DNA from: Lepus europaeus
Taxonomy: Eukaryota > Chordata > Mammalia > Lagomorpha > Leporidae
Length of the DNA: 64,000 nucleotides
Assembly: GCF_033115175.1 (NCBI RefSeq)
Contig: NC_084844.1
Location: 31,591,885 to 31,655,884 of the forward strand
Direction of reading: 5' to 3'
The position numbers were made by a program, and so were the translations under genes. Numbering within the stretch: position 1 is the stretch's first letter; every line of letters starts with the position of its first letter. Below the pieces are notes generated by a model. It was given only the letters and a program-made list of their open reading frames with translations. It did no database searches and was not told the DNA's origin. Below, one piece after another: positions 43,930-56,095 of this stretch.

Positions 43930-45299
43930 TTTTTTTGTTTCTGTTGTTGTTTTGTTTTGAAGATTTTTATTTAATGAATACAAATTTAATATGTACAGCT
44001 TTTAGGGATACAGTGTTTCTTCTCCCCATTCCTGCCCTCCCACCCCCCACTCCCATCCCACCTCCTACTCCCTCTCCCATTCCATTTTCCATTAAGATTT
44101 ATTTTTAATTGATTTTATATACAGAAGATCAACTCTATACTAAGTAGAGATTTCAACTATTTGCACCCACACAGACACACAGCTTAAAGTACAGTTTGAA
44201 GACAAGTTTTACCATTAATTCTCACAGTACACCTCATTAAGGACAGAGGTTCATCATGGGAAGCAAGTGCACAGTGACTCCTGTTGTTGATTTAACAACT
44301 GACACTCTTATTTATAATGTCAATGATCACCCGAGGCTCTTGATATAGCCTCCAAGGATATGGAAGCCTTTAGAGTCCGCAAACTGTTGGTTTTTAGACA
44401 GGGCCATATGCAAAGTGGAAGTTCTCTCCTCCCTTCAGAGAAAAGTACATCTTTCTTTGATGGCCCCTTCTTTCTACTGGGGTCTCACTCACAGAGATCT
44501 TTCATACAGAACCATTTTTGCCACCATGTCTTGGCTTTCCATGCCTGAAATGCTTTCATGGTATTTTCAGTCAGATCCGAATGCCTTAGGGGATGATTCT
44601 GAGGTCAGACTGCTGTTTAGGGCATTTGTCATTCTATGAGTCTACTGTTTGTAGTTTCCCATGCTGGAACTTTCTCTCCTGTGTAATTCTATCCATTGTT
44701 ATTACCAGGTACTTGGTCTTATTTATGTGATCCCTTTAACTTATGGTCCTATCTATATGAACAATTCCATACTTAATAGGATCACTTTATCACAGAAGAT
44801 GGGATTAGTGCCACCCAGCTAAAATGGGATTTGGAGTCCATGGCAAGTTTTCAGCTTCACCCTTAGGGGTGAGTCTGTGTAAATGTGTGCCGATCTGTAC
44901 AGATCCACCCTCTCTCATTCCCATTCTTATTTTTAACTGGGATCTATTTTCAATTGACTTAATACATCTATGATTAATTCTATGTTAAGTAAGGAGTTCA
45001 ACCAATGGTATTAAGTAGAGAAAAGATGAATAAAAAATAAAATGAAATAATAAACTGTTTCTCGATAGTCAAGACAAGGACTGTTCAAGTAATTGCTTCT
45101 CATAGTGTCAGTTTCACTTCTACAGGTTTCCTTTTAGGTACTCTGTTAGTTGTCACAGACCAGGGAGAACATATGGTATTTGTCCCTTTGGGACTGTCTT
45201 ATTTCACTAAGTATGATATTTTCCAGATTCATCCATTTAGCTGTAAATGACCAGATTTTTTTTTAACCACTGTGTAGTATTCCATAGAGTACATAACCC

Positions 45300-48200
45300 A
45301 TAGTTTCTTTATCCAGTCTTCTGTTGATGGGCATTAAGGTTGATTCCATGTATTGGCTATTGTGAACTGAGCTGCAATAAATATGGAGATGCAGATGACT
45401 CTTTTATTTGCTGATTTCATTTCCTTTGGGTAAATTCCGAGGAGTGGGATGGCTGGGTCGTATGGTAGGACTAGATTCAGATTTCTGAGGTATTGCCAAA
45501 CTGTCTTCCATAATGGCTTTACCAGTTTGCATTCCCACCAATAGTGGATAGGGTACCTTTTTCCCCATATCCTCGCCAGCATCTGTTGCTTGATTTCTTA
45601 TGAAAGCCATTCTAACTGGGGTGAGGTGAAACCTCATTGTAGTTTTGGTTTGCATCTCCCTGATGGCTAGTGATCCTGAGCATTTTTTCATGTGTCTGTA
45701 GGCCATTTGGATTTCCTTTTTTGAGAAATGTCTATTTAAGTCCTTTGCCCATTTCTTGGGTTGTTTGCTTTGCTATTGTTAGTTGTTCGATCACTTTTTA
45801 TGTTCTGGTTACTAATCCTTGATCAGTTGTATTGCTTGCAAATAATTTCTCCCATGTTGGTTGTCTCTTTATTTTCCTTTTTTTGGTAAGGGAAAGAGTT
45901 TATTGGGGAAAACCCAGCAGACAGGAGGGAAGGGGCAAAGAGGGCAAAAGAGAAAGAAGGAGAGTGTAAGAGAGAAGGAGAGAGAGAGAGGAGAGGAGCT
46001 AGCTAGAAGAGAGAGACGAGAGAAGAGAGCTAGCAGGAGAGGGCAGAGAGCAGGAGAGAAGAGCGCCACTTTATTTTCCTGTTATTTTCACTGTACAGAA
46101 GCTTCTCAATTTTATGTAATCCCACTTGTTAATCTTGGTTGGTATTGCCTGTGCCTCTGGGGTCTTTTCCAGGAACTCTCTGCTTAGGCCGATGTCTTGC
46201 AGGGTTTCCTCAGTGCTTTCTAGTAATATGATGGTATAGGGTCATAGGTTTAGATCTTTAATCCATTTTGAATGGATTTTTGTGTAAGGTGTAAGGTAGG
46301 GGTCTTGCTTCATATTTCTGCATGTGCAAATCCAGTTTTCCCAGTATCTTTGTTGAAGAGACTGTCCTTGCTCCAGGGAATGGTTTTAGCTCCTTGGTCG
46401 AATATAAGTTGGTTGTAGGTGGTTGGATTAATTTCTGTCATTTCTATTCTGTTCCATTGATCTATCCATCTGTTTTTGTATCAGTACCAGGTTGTTTTGA
46501 TAATAACTGCCTTGTAGTATGTCTTGAAATCTGGTATTGTTATGCCTCTGGCTTTATTTTTGTTGTATAAGATTGCTTTAGCTATTCGAGGCCTCTTGTG
46601 ATTCCAAATAAATTTCAACATCATTTTTTCTAGATCTGAGAAGAATTTCTTTGGTATTTTGATTGGTATTGCATTGAATCTATAAATTATTTCAGGAAGA
46701 ATAGACATCTTGATGATATTGATTCTTCCAATCCATGAACATGGAAGTTTTTTTCTATTTTTTTATGTCTTCTTCTATTTCTTTATTATTTAAAGTTTTG
46801 TAATTCTCATCATAGGTATCTTTGACCTCCTTGGTTAAATTTATTCCAATGTATTTAATATTTCTGTAGTTATTGTAAATGGTATTGATCTTAGAAGTTC
46901 TTTCTCAGCCATGACATTATCTGTGTATACAAAGGCTGGTTTTGTGTGTGTGTGTTGATTTTATATCCTGCTATTTTGCCAAACTCTTTTAAGAGTTCCA
47001 GTAGTCTCCTAGTGGAGTCTTTCGGTTCCCCTATATATATAATCATATCATCTGCAAATAAGGATAGTTTGACTTCATCCTTACCAGTCTGAATCCCTTT
47101 GATTTCTTTTTCTTGCCTGATGGCTCTGGCTAAAAATTCCAGAACTACATTGAATAGCAATGGAGGGTGAGCCTCCTTGTCTGGTTCCAGACCTCAGTGG
47201 CAATGCTTCCAGTTTTTCACCATTCGATAGGACGTTGGCTTTAGGTTTGTCAGATTGCCTTGACTGTGTTGAGGAATGTTCCTTCTGTACCCAATTCACA
47301 TAGAGTTTTCATCATGAAAGGGTGTTGTATTTTGTCAATTGCTTTCTCTGCATCTATTGAGATAACCAAATGGTTTTTATTCAGGAGTTTATTAGTGTGA
47401 TGTATCACATTAATTGATTTGCGAATGTTGAACCATCCTTGCATACCAGGGATAAATCCCACTTGGTCTGGGTGAATGACCTTCCCAATGTGTTGTTGAA
47501 TTTGGCCAGAATTTTGTTGAGGAGTTTCGTGTCTGCGTTCATCAGGGAAACTGGTCTGTAGTTTTCTTTCTCTGTTGCATCTTTTCCAATCTAGGGATTA
47601 AGGTGATGCTGGCTTCATAGAAGGAATCTGGGAGTATTCCCTCCCCTTTCAATTGTTTTAAATAGATTGAGAAGAACTGGAGTTAGTTCTTCTTTAAATG
47701 TTTGATAGAATTCAACAGTGAAGCCATCCAGTGCTGGGCTTTTCTTTGTTGAGAGGGACTTTATTACTGACTCAATTTCTGTCTCAGTTATGGGTCTGTT
47801 TAGGTTTTATATGTCTTCATGTCTCATTTTAGGTAGCTTGTATGTGTCCAGGAATCTATCCATTTCTGACAGATTTCCCTGTTTGCTGGTATACAACTCT
47901 TTGTAGTAATTTCTAATGATTCTTTTTATTTCTGTGGTGTCTGTTGATACATTTCCTTTTTCATCTCTAATTTTGATTTTGGTCTTCTCTCTCCATTTTT
48001 GGTTAGTTGGGCCAACGGTGTATCAATTTTGCTTATTTTTTTCAAAAAACCAGCTCTTCATTTTGCTGATATTTTGTATTATTTTTGGTTTAATTTTGTT
48101 GATTTCTTCTCTGATTTTAATTATTTCTTTACTGGTTTTGGGTTTAGTTTGCTGTTTTTTTTTCTTTCTAGGTCCTTCAGGTGCATAGATAGTTCATTTA

Positions 48201-48586
48201 TTTGGTGCCTTTCCAGTTTCTTCATGTAGGCACCAATTGCTATAAACTTTCCTCTTAATACTTCTTTTGCTGTATCCCACAAATTTTGGTATGCTGTATT
48301 GTCATCTTTATTTCCAGAAATTTTTTATTTCTCTTTTGATTTCTTCTATGATCCATTCTTCATTCAGTAACATGTTGTTCATTGTCTACGTATTAGCATA
48401 TGATGTAGGGATTCTTGAGTTGTTGATTTCCAGCTTCATTGCATTGTGGTCCGAAAAGATGCATGGTATGACTGATTTTTTTTTTTTAATTTGCTGAAAT
48501 TTGCTTTATAGCTTATCATGTGATCAATCCTAGAGAAAGTTCCATGTAGAGAGAGACATATGTGTACTCTTTGGCTGTAGGGTGGA
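45300..48586 (-). pseudogene. L1 ORF2 remnant (endonuclease end, reverse transcriptase, C-terminus)
   Basis: ORF2 normally encodes an endonuclease and reverse transcriptase of about 1,270 residues that copies L1 and SINE RNA into the genome. Here it survives only in pieces. At 46891-47160 (minus) the frame contains [10 protein letters not shown], the RT active-site FADD motif. At 47081-47299 SGTRQGGSP stands for the usual GTRQGCPLSP motif. At 47250-47462 [20 protein letters not shown] is the upstream RT block, with alanine where L1 usually has phenylalanine. At 45334-45582 the C-terminal [18 protein letters not shown] end is seen as [14 protein letters not shown]. Frameshifts and stops separate these blocks, and the first part of the endonuclease is absent, so no enzyme can be made. 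Confidence 0.88.
45879..46068 (-). mobile_element. 190-bp retroposed polypyrimidine transcript inside the L1
   Basis: Bracketed by a perfect 12-bp duplication ctttattttcct (45867-45878, 46069-46080), after which the L1 reads on normally. On minus it is a C/T-rich sequence starting gcgctcttctctcctgctct. It ends gggttttccccaataaactc, tttcccttacc and an A run: a polyadenylation signal about 14 bases before the tail. It is neither CSINE nor L1. The late AATAAA and the pyrimidine body resemble an LTR R-region transcript, but the source is unknown. Confidence 0.75.
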
Positions 48587-48602
48587 AGGCAACCACTGTT
48601 TT

Positions 48603-49198
48603 GATGTATCTCAGAATTTATTAGTTTTGTCAGTTCTTAATCCTTCAGTAAGTCTGACTTCTTTTGCTCCATCTAAAGTCTTTGAGATTCATTCATTCCC
48701 ATTGTGTCTCAGCATTTCATTCATTTCTATATTGAGTAATTGCCCATAGAAAGAATATACAATGATTTGTTTGTCTATTCTTCTAGGATGACATTTGGAC
48801 CATTTGCAGATTGGCTATTTTGACTAAAATCCCCACAAATATTACTGCATAATTCTTTTTGTGTCTATTTATTTTCCTTTCCTTAAGGTGGAACCTAAAG
48901 GTAAAGTGCTTAGCCAAAGGTACATTACATTTAATTTAATAAAAAACTGTCAGTTTTCCAAAGTAATACCAGTTCAGTCTCATTGCAATTTGTATTCATT
49001 CCATTTGTTCCATATCCTCATCAACAGTTGATATTAGCCATCCAAGTGGGTCTATTCCATTGTCTTTTTATCTTATGCAGTATCTCACTGTTTTTATTTT
49101 TCAATTCTCTAATTATGAGTCATGATAAGATCCTTTTTCCTATGCTTTTTGGCCATTTGTGTATCTTCCCCTGTCATGTATCCATTCATACTTTTTTC
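48603..49198 (-). mobile_element. Old L1M 3' region, right part, antisense
   Basis: tctttgagattcattcattc, gaccatttgcagattggcta, ccaaagtaataccagttcag, tttggccatttgtgtatctt continue the element interrupted at 43929. Confidence 0.75.
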
Positions 49199-49523
49199 TT
49201 TTTTAAAGATTTATTTATTTATTTGAGAAGCATGGTTACAGAGAGGCAGAGAAAGAGAGAGAGAAAGATTGATCTCCTCCATCCACTCCCCAGATGGCCA
49301 CAGTGTCCAGAGCTGCACCGATCTAAAGCCAGGAACCAGGAGTTTCCTCTGGGTCTCCCTTGTGAGTGCAGGGGCCCAAGGACTTGAACCATCTTCTACT
49401 CCTTTCCCAGGCCATAGCAAAGAGCTGGATCAAATGTGGAACAACCAGGATCCAAACTAGCACCCATATGGGATGCCGGCACCGCAGATGGGAACTTTAC
49501 CGCTCTGCCACAGCACCGGCCCC
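49199..49523 (-). mobile_element. CSINE (older), antisense, with target duplication
   Basis: aaagatttatttatttattt, ctccatccactccccagatg, cttgtgagtgcaggggccca, gctctgccacagcaccggcc. Flanks catacttttttc at 49187-49198 and 49524-49535, perfect over 12. Confidence 0.94.
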
Positions 49524-49535
49524 CATACTTTTTTC

Positions 49536-49665
49536 AAAGTAACAATTAATTTCATTTTACAGATAAGAAAATTAAGATTCCAAGTGAGTTGCCAAAGATT
49601 CACAGCTAATAAGTAGCAAACCTAATTCTTTTTACTCAAATTTTCTGACTGATATTTCATTTCCA
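49536..49665 (-). mobile_element. MIR SINE, antisense
   Basis: aatttcattttacagataag, aaaattaagattccaagtga, gattcacagctaataagtag, antisense MIR order. Confidence 0.75.
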
Positions 49666-51205
49666 ATATACTGGACTTCTTCCTACCATAGTTTGAACTG
49701 CTATCATCTATAACATTCTACAACCAGAATCTCAGGACATTATTTATAAGAGTGTAGTAGAGAAAGGTATGGATATAGAGAAAAGACGAGGGTAGTAATT
49801 TAAGGCTAACTGAAAATATCAGTGATTTTTTAAAAACTTGCTTCAGAATCATTTCACTCTGATTCTGAGGTCACTGTGTAATGTTTAAAGCTCTCTCAGG
49901 CAGGGATTCACTCTCAGTCTCACTGCCAAGCTCAGAATAAGATCTTCTTGTTCAAGTGCAAATGTGTTTCACTGGGTTACATGTAACTCTCTTCAGTCTT
50001 TTGGATTTAATTAAGTCAGTCAAGAGAGCCACAATTTATCCATATGTCACATCATCACATGAAGTTATTATTTGGTTGATAATGTACAAATGTTCCAACA
50101 TGCTTGATTTCCTCATTAATATATCTGAAAGAGATGCTGAATAGGTAGTGTGGTTCATTCTCTTTGTTTGCTTTCAGAAGTAAATGTATCCTGGTGTTTA
50201 AATATAGAAAATCCCTACTTTTCCTTAAAGCTAAAGGCAAACCACTGAATCAGCAGTGAGAGCAGACAGCTAGCTCTGGCTATATTGCATAAACTGAGTT
50301 TGAATGCTAAGTATCTGTGGGACTAGGTGAGACATCATGACCGCCCTTTAAACCAGGAAACTATCCTACTTAAAATAGCAGCACAGACAGAAGGCATTTA
50401 TTACTGTTCTTAGAATTTCCTCTGAATAAAATCTCTGATTTTCCTTCTAAGTAATGAATGAAATGAAAAAGTCATTGAGTCTCTAATTGCATTCAATGCC
50501 TTTGCTCCCCTGTAAACTGCATCTGATAGGTTTGACAATGAGTACTAGGCATAGACTGTCCTTGAGAAAACTCTGTACAATCTTACCAAGCAGCCAGAGC
50601 ACCTCATCCAGACACTCCTGTGTCTACCCGCATGGAATGAAGAAAGGGAAGTGGGACTGCAGCTTAAAGACAGAGGAACTAGGGTAGGGATCCAAGGGTC
50701 TTGCCAATGCCTGCAAGGGGAAGACTGGAAGAAAAGAGTATAGAATTTAGCAAGATGAATCCCTAAAATCTTTATAAAAAGTACAGTTACAACTTCTTTA
50801 ACTTTCTTCTTCAGTTCATTAAATACCATGTTGTTGCTATGTAATATAGGTCAGATGCTCCTGATATTTGTATAGCAAACCTGATCTGGAAGTTTTAGAA
50901 GAAAGGTGGAGAAGTTTTACATTTCAACTATAATTTTAATGGGTAAAGTGCATTTTCCATCAGTGTTTAACTGAGAGAGAGGACTGCCCTTCTCATGGGT
51001 GGGTCCTATCACAGCTGTAGGTCTTCACTATTATGTTTGAATGTGCAAATACAATGAACCTCCTCATTTTTTCTGTACCCAGTATTTTTAAATCTCCCTG
51101 TGACTACAAATAATTATCTCTCCAGTATCAAGATTTGATACCATGAGGTTATGGAGATATACCAAGGAGGCTTTTCCATTTGTCAAACTGGTAGGGGATT
51201 GCTTT
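49666..51205. other. Unrecognised sequence, 1.5 kb
   Basis: No named repeat or exon recognised; chance open frames below 95 codons. Confidence 0.5.
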
Positions 51206-51531
51206 TAATTTATTTATATTTTCATTTTATTTGAAAGGCAGAGACACACACACACACACACAAAGACAGGCAGATAGAGGTCTTATTTCTGCTGCTTCAG
51301 TCCTTCAGCCTGACACAGCCAGGACTAGGCCAAGCCGAAGCCAGCAGCCTGAAATTCAATCCACGTTTCCCATGTGAGACTCAAATACTTAAGCCATCAC
51401 CTATTGCCTCCCTGAAGTCACATTAGCATAAAATTTTATCAAAAGCAGAGCCCAGACTGGAATTAGCACTCAGACATGGAATGTGGGTGTCCCAAGAAGA
51501 ATCTTAATTGCTGCACCAAATTCCCATGCCT
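51206..51531 (-). mobile_element. Old CSINE, antisense
   Basis: attttatttgaaaggcagag, (AC)n run near 51244, gcctgacacagccaggacta, cacgtttcccatgtgagact, gactggaattagcactcaga, attgctgcaccaaattcccat. Confidence 0.8.
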
Positions 51532-52317
51532 ATGATACATATTTTGTGGGGATAGGAAGATGAATAATTTGGCAGGAGACATTTCCCCCAGAATATCATC
51601 TAAGGAACTCAGGCTATAATGTCAGTGTGGAAAGAGGTCTTGGAGAAGACTGACGGTCTCTTCAGAGATTTAGTTATTTAGCAGTTAACTGAGGGTGAGA
51701 GGACCATTTCTGAAACTTTGTCTTAGGGTCTCAGAATTCAACTTGAGCTTGGATTCAAACTCCAAGCAGAAATATTTCTGGAGGATTTTATGAAAACCCA
51801 TTTTGATTGTCACTCATGAGAAAAAAATGAAAGGGGAAAGAGGGGAGTTTTCTCTATAGTTTGACTACCAATGCTATCCAGACTCCTCCTTCAAATCACC
51901 CTCTATAGCAAGGGTAGATGGGGGGCACCTAGGGTAATCCAAGGATCAAAAGAAACATCTCATTGACTTTGTCCAAAGAAAACCAGAAAAGATACAGGGT
52001 TCTATTAATGAGTGAAGCACATCTACATTAGGGTTTTTGGTTTTCTATAAAGCATATGTTCCTGTTAAATAATGGTTCATTGCTCCCTCAGGAAAAGGAA
52101 AGGTCACACATATTGACTCTGAACCTTAGAAACAATGTCCAATACAAATCAGGAGCAACTAGGTAGAAAAAAAAAAAAGGATTTTGTCTTTGTGGTACAG
52201 ATGTCTAAGTGCTAAGCGCTCTATTAGCCTCTCAATATCTTAGCATGTGAGACCGGAAAGTAGCCTTTAATATCATCTGACTCCCTCACTTAGCAAAGGA
52301 CAAAGCTGAATATGTCT
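51532..52317. other. Unrecognised sequence
   Basis: An A run at 52167-52178. No repeat family or gene recognised. Confidence 0.5.
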
Positions 52318-52622
52318 TTAAAAGGGATGTGTGGTGGTTAAGATGCCACTTGTTATGCCCACATACCATAACAGAAGGTCTAGGTTCAAGTCTCGGGGCC
52401 TCTTACAATTCAGCTTCCTGGTAATGTGCACCTTGGGAGGCAGCAATTGATGACTCCAGTACTTGGGTCCATGCCAACCACTTGGGAGACCAAGATTGAA
52501 TTCCAGGCTCCTGGCTTTGGACTGGCCCAATCCCAGCTGTTGTAGGCATTTGGGGAGTAAACCTACAGCTAGATGCTATTCCCATTCCCCATGCTTTTCA
52601 AATGTATTTAAAATATTTTAAA
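52318..52622 (+). mobile_element. Old CSINE, sense
   Basis: ggtggttaagatgccacttg, aaggtctaggttcaagtctc, cagcttcctggtaatgtgca, gatgactccagtacttgggt, ggcccaatcccagctgttgt and an A-rich end. The pyrimidine part is reduced. Confidence 0.82.
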
Positions 52623-54317
52623 AGGCCAAGAGAATCTTCCAGAAGACTTCAGTTGCTGTCAAGAGACACTACAAATCAAGGAAAAGGCAGCCTGCCTTCA
52701 ATTCATAGGGTAGGTGTGAATCCCACCCAAGAAGTTAAAGCTTTCTTGCTGGTTTACTGCTTATTTTGAAGTTGACAAAGGCTAAGGAAGCCCATTGTGA
52801 AATGTTTTTTGAAGGGCCAGAATCTAAACTTCCACTCCGTGTCATGGTCACTTTTTTTAAAAGATGATGACAGATTGGAGCCACAGGAGGGGAGAGACTC
52901 TGGCAATGCTAGGAACAGGAGGACTTCAGACGAGGATGCCCTTTCTTTCTGGTGTGATTCCTGTGGCTGCTGTTGTTTTCATGTGCTCCTAGGGGTATCT
53001 ATCACCATGGCTGGGGACAAGGCTGAGAATGTGGTGGACAATATGACAACAGTTTCCTTCCTGGTGTGTCTTTGAATGGTCAGCACAGTCAACTCGGAAT
53101 CAGACAATTCATAGCTGCACTGTTGCTGTTGACAACTTCATTATGCCTGTAATATTCAGTTGGGTAATTCATTTCCTGAGCACGGCACTATCTCCTGATA
53201 TGCCTAATGGGCTGAATGTAATTTTCTAAGCTTTTGAAGATGAAATGCCTCCTGTTGTGCTTAGCTTTGCCCTAATATGGGAAACAATGACCACTACTAT
53301 TGGGAAATCGTATTGTCGTGTTCAGCTTTTTAGTGCAGGTCGGGTCTCCAAACCACAAAGGCAGGAAATATTAGTGATTGGAATGATACACTTTATGTTG
53401 CTCACTTATTGTCCCTTGTCACTGCTTTTTTTTTTTTTTTTTTTTTTTTTTTTGCCTGCTTCTGCATTTAACCTTCATGTGACCAGGGCATTCTACTAAA
53501 TAAAATGGTCTTGACAAAGACATAAAATTAAATATTGGTTTTGGAAGTCAGGTTGGCTTTGTCACGATATGCCTAACAGTTACAAATGCTGTTCGGAAAT
53601 GGAAGAACCAGATGGAAAACAAGAAATGAGACCCATGCATAGTCTGACAACAAAGCCGCAATTTTTCTTTCAACTGGAAAAAAGTGTAAAATATATTCTT
53701 CTAAATTCTCTTTCACTCTGTTCAATTAAGCATATATGTGTTGAAAATTCATCTACCATGTACATCTACATCCCCAATCCAGACGCCATGGGGACAACTT
53801 AGAGGTTAATGAAGTGTGTCCTGCCTGATAGATATTTCAATCCAGTTACAATAATAGGTAGCGCTCCAAGTAACTCTACTGAAAGTAGGCTGTGCATAAG
53901 TGCTAATGTCATTTGCAAATACTACAATGTGAGAGGAGAAAGACACTTGTTCCAATTTGGGACATCGAAGAGTGGTGTAATCTTTAAGATTACCTGCCCA
54001 GCCAATTTGAATTATTTTAAGATAATTTTGTCTCCTAAGAATCTTATTTGCATCGGCTTCTAAGTTCTAAGAGTTAGGACTTATCTGATTTCTAAGTGTT
54101 TCTTGGTCATCATTGATAATGATCGTTTCTACAAATCCCAAGTGAAAATGGAGATGCAAGCATAAACATAAATCTGAGACTCTCAGCTTATTCTTTTATC
54201 CTATTATCTACCACCACAACTTGACTTTCTGAAACAAAATTCTACTAGGCGGATTCCTATTGGCAGCTAAGAATTGAGACTGAACCTGTGCTACTATTTT
54301 TAGCCATGAATACTTTA
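52623..54317. other. Repeat-poor sequence, 1.7 kb
   Basis: No SINE, LINE or LTR recognised. Contains an isolated run of 28 T at 53426-53453. 53860-54060 is AT-rich and has the look of conserved non-coding sequence, which I cannot test. Confidence 0.5.
53426..53453. repeat. T run, 28 bases, no attached SINE
   Basis: A clean homopolymer; neither side shows SINE or L1 sequence. Confidence 0.95.
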
Positions 54318-54650
54318 AAAAATATATTTATTTATTTATTTGAAAGGCAGAGTTACAGAGAGGTAGAAAGAAAGAGAGACAGACAGACAGAGGTCTTCCA
54401 TCCACTGGTTCACACCCCAGATGGCTGCAATGGCCGGAGCTGTGTCGATCTGAAGGCAGGAGCCAGGGGCTTCTTCCAGGTCTCCCACATGGGTACAGGG
54501 GCCCAAGGACTTAGGCCATCTTCTTCTGCTTTACCAGGCCATAGTAGAGAGCTAGATCGGAAGTGGAGCAGCTGAGACTCGGACTGGCACCCATACAGGA
54601 TGCTGGCACTGCAGGCTGTAGCTTTACCTGCTATGCCACAGTGCCGGCCC
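54318..54650 (-). mobile_element. CSINE (older), antisense, with target duplication
   Basis: aaaatatatttatttattta, gtcttccatccactggttca, cacatgggtacaggggccca, tgccacagtgccggccccc. Flanks ccatgaatacttt / ccatagatacttt (54304-54316, 54651-54663). Confidence 0.93.
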
Positions 54651-54677
54651 CCATAGATACTTTTGATATTAACATTT

Positions 54678-54995
54678 TGTAGCCGAGATGCCAGTTAAGA
54701 CACCCATGTCCCGTACTGGTGCCTGGGTTCAATACTTAGCGCTACTCCTAACTCTAGCTTCCTACCAATGCTGACTCTGGGAGGCAGTGGTGATGCCTCA
54801 AGTAATTGAGTGTCTGCCACCCATTTGGGAAACCTGAATTGAATTCTCAATCCTTAGCTTCAGACTCTGCCTCTGGGCCACTGCAGGCTTTTGGAGAGTG
54901 AATCAGCAGACAGGAGCTCATTCCCTCTTCCTCTCTGTCTGCCTCTGAAACAAACAAATAAAAAAGTAAACAACAAATTTTAAAAAGAGAGAGGA
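54678..54995 (+). mobile_element. Old CSINE, sense
   Basis: gatgccagttaagacaccca, ggtgcctgggttcaatactt, ctagcttcctaccaatgctg, gatgcctcaagtaattgagt, agtgaatcagcagacaggag and an A-rich tail. Confidence 0.85.
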
Positions 54996-55867
54996 AGGAG
55001 GACCAAGCAAAACATAGGCAGATGAGGAAGAAGAGGAGGACTCTGCCTAAAATTTAGCAAAGCCCTTTATTTAGTATTTTGATTCATCATCGTGATCACT
55101 ATGACTTGTCTACTGAACACTTACATTATAGACTCTAGTTCTGCTGATTGTTGGAATTTCCAATGATATACAGTTTGGTAGGTAAATGTACACATAAATC
55201 TGACACTGGAGAGGTTCTAACCATGCTGTCTGCTAATGGCTTGATGGTCTTAATCTGAGCAAACTTTTTCTGGTTCATGAATTATCAACCCCTAAGGCAC
55301 TAACCCTTTCATTTTAAAATTTTAATTATTTGAGCATTCTGTACCACATTCTTCTGGTGAGGGCAGAAAATTCATCTTTGGTTTTGAACTGCCAACAAAA
55401 GACCTCGCCAGAGAAAAGACCAAGATTAGTGTTGTAAGTGAAGAGGAAGCTCAGTGTCTCCTTGCTGGACCATGTCCTGTACCACAGTGCGCTGCAGTCC
55501 AAGTCCCACCATAGACAGGCATGACCAAGACCCAGTGAGCATCTCCATTACTGCACATGTGATTCATCACAACCAAATCTACTACAACAAAGAACGTGAA
55601 TGGCCTGGCAATGGCTGTAAGGAGAAGCAACCTGTGAGGACTCCACTTGGAGAGATTTAGGTGAATACTGCCACCTATTGATAGGTGGAATATATGAGAC
55701 AAATATATAACTGACATGACAGTGTGCTAATCCTTTCGGAGCAGATCTCATTATTTAATTGGTCAAAGCATTTTCACAGTCCTAAGTTCACAATTCTCAG
55801 TATGTTTGTGTGAAAAATAGGTATGCTACACTAATTCAAAACAACTCACAAAATGTATTTCTGATGA
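54996..55867. other. Unrecognised sequence
   Basis: 55450-55720 has moderate open frames on both strands (up to 88 codons) with no domain recognised. No named repeat. Confidence 0.5.
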
Positions 55868-56095
55868 GGCAAAAGAGGGAGTTTGGAACTTTGCAGTCAG
55901 AGACCTGGGTTTGAGTCCCAGTTCAGCCCCTAAGTGCATATAAACAAATGAATTAATCTCTCTGAACTTGAGTTTGCCCGTCAATGAAAAGTAAATAATC
56001 CTACTTTGTAGGGTGTGAGAACTCACTGATACTGCTGCATGGCACACAGAAGATTTTTGATCAATGGCAGCATTTATTACTATTTTTCTACCAAG
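55868..56095 (+). mobile_element. MIR SINE, sense, near full length
   Basis: agagacctgggtttgagtcc, cagttcagcccctaagtgca, cttgagtttgcccgtcaatg, aagtaaataatcctactttg, tggcagcatttattact. One of the better preserved MIRs here. Confidence 0.85.

Larger units (their letters stand above)
43930..48586 (-). mobile_element. Rabbit-type L1, 4.66 kb, 5'-truncated, antisense
   Basis: Antisense A-rich end and 3' UTR (43930 to about 45250), then ORF2 in reverse. Target duplication aggcaaccactgtttt at 43914-43929 and 48587-48602. The 5' end falls in the endonuclease-coding part of ORF2, so the 5' UTR, ORF1 and roughly the first 190 codons of ORF2 are missing. A 190-bp foreign insertion interrupts it at 45879-46068. 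Inserted into an older L1M in the same orientation. Confidence 0.92.

Noticed and set aside
46891..47160. Reverse-transcriptase-like frame as a possible live gene
   Set aside because: The FADD motif is real, but the frame is one shard of a 5'-truncated, frameshifted L1 ORF2.
55450..55717. 88-codon minus-strand open frame as a pseudogene
   Set aside because: No protein similarity I recognise on either strand, no A tail and no target duplication.
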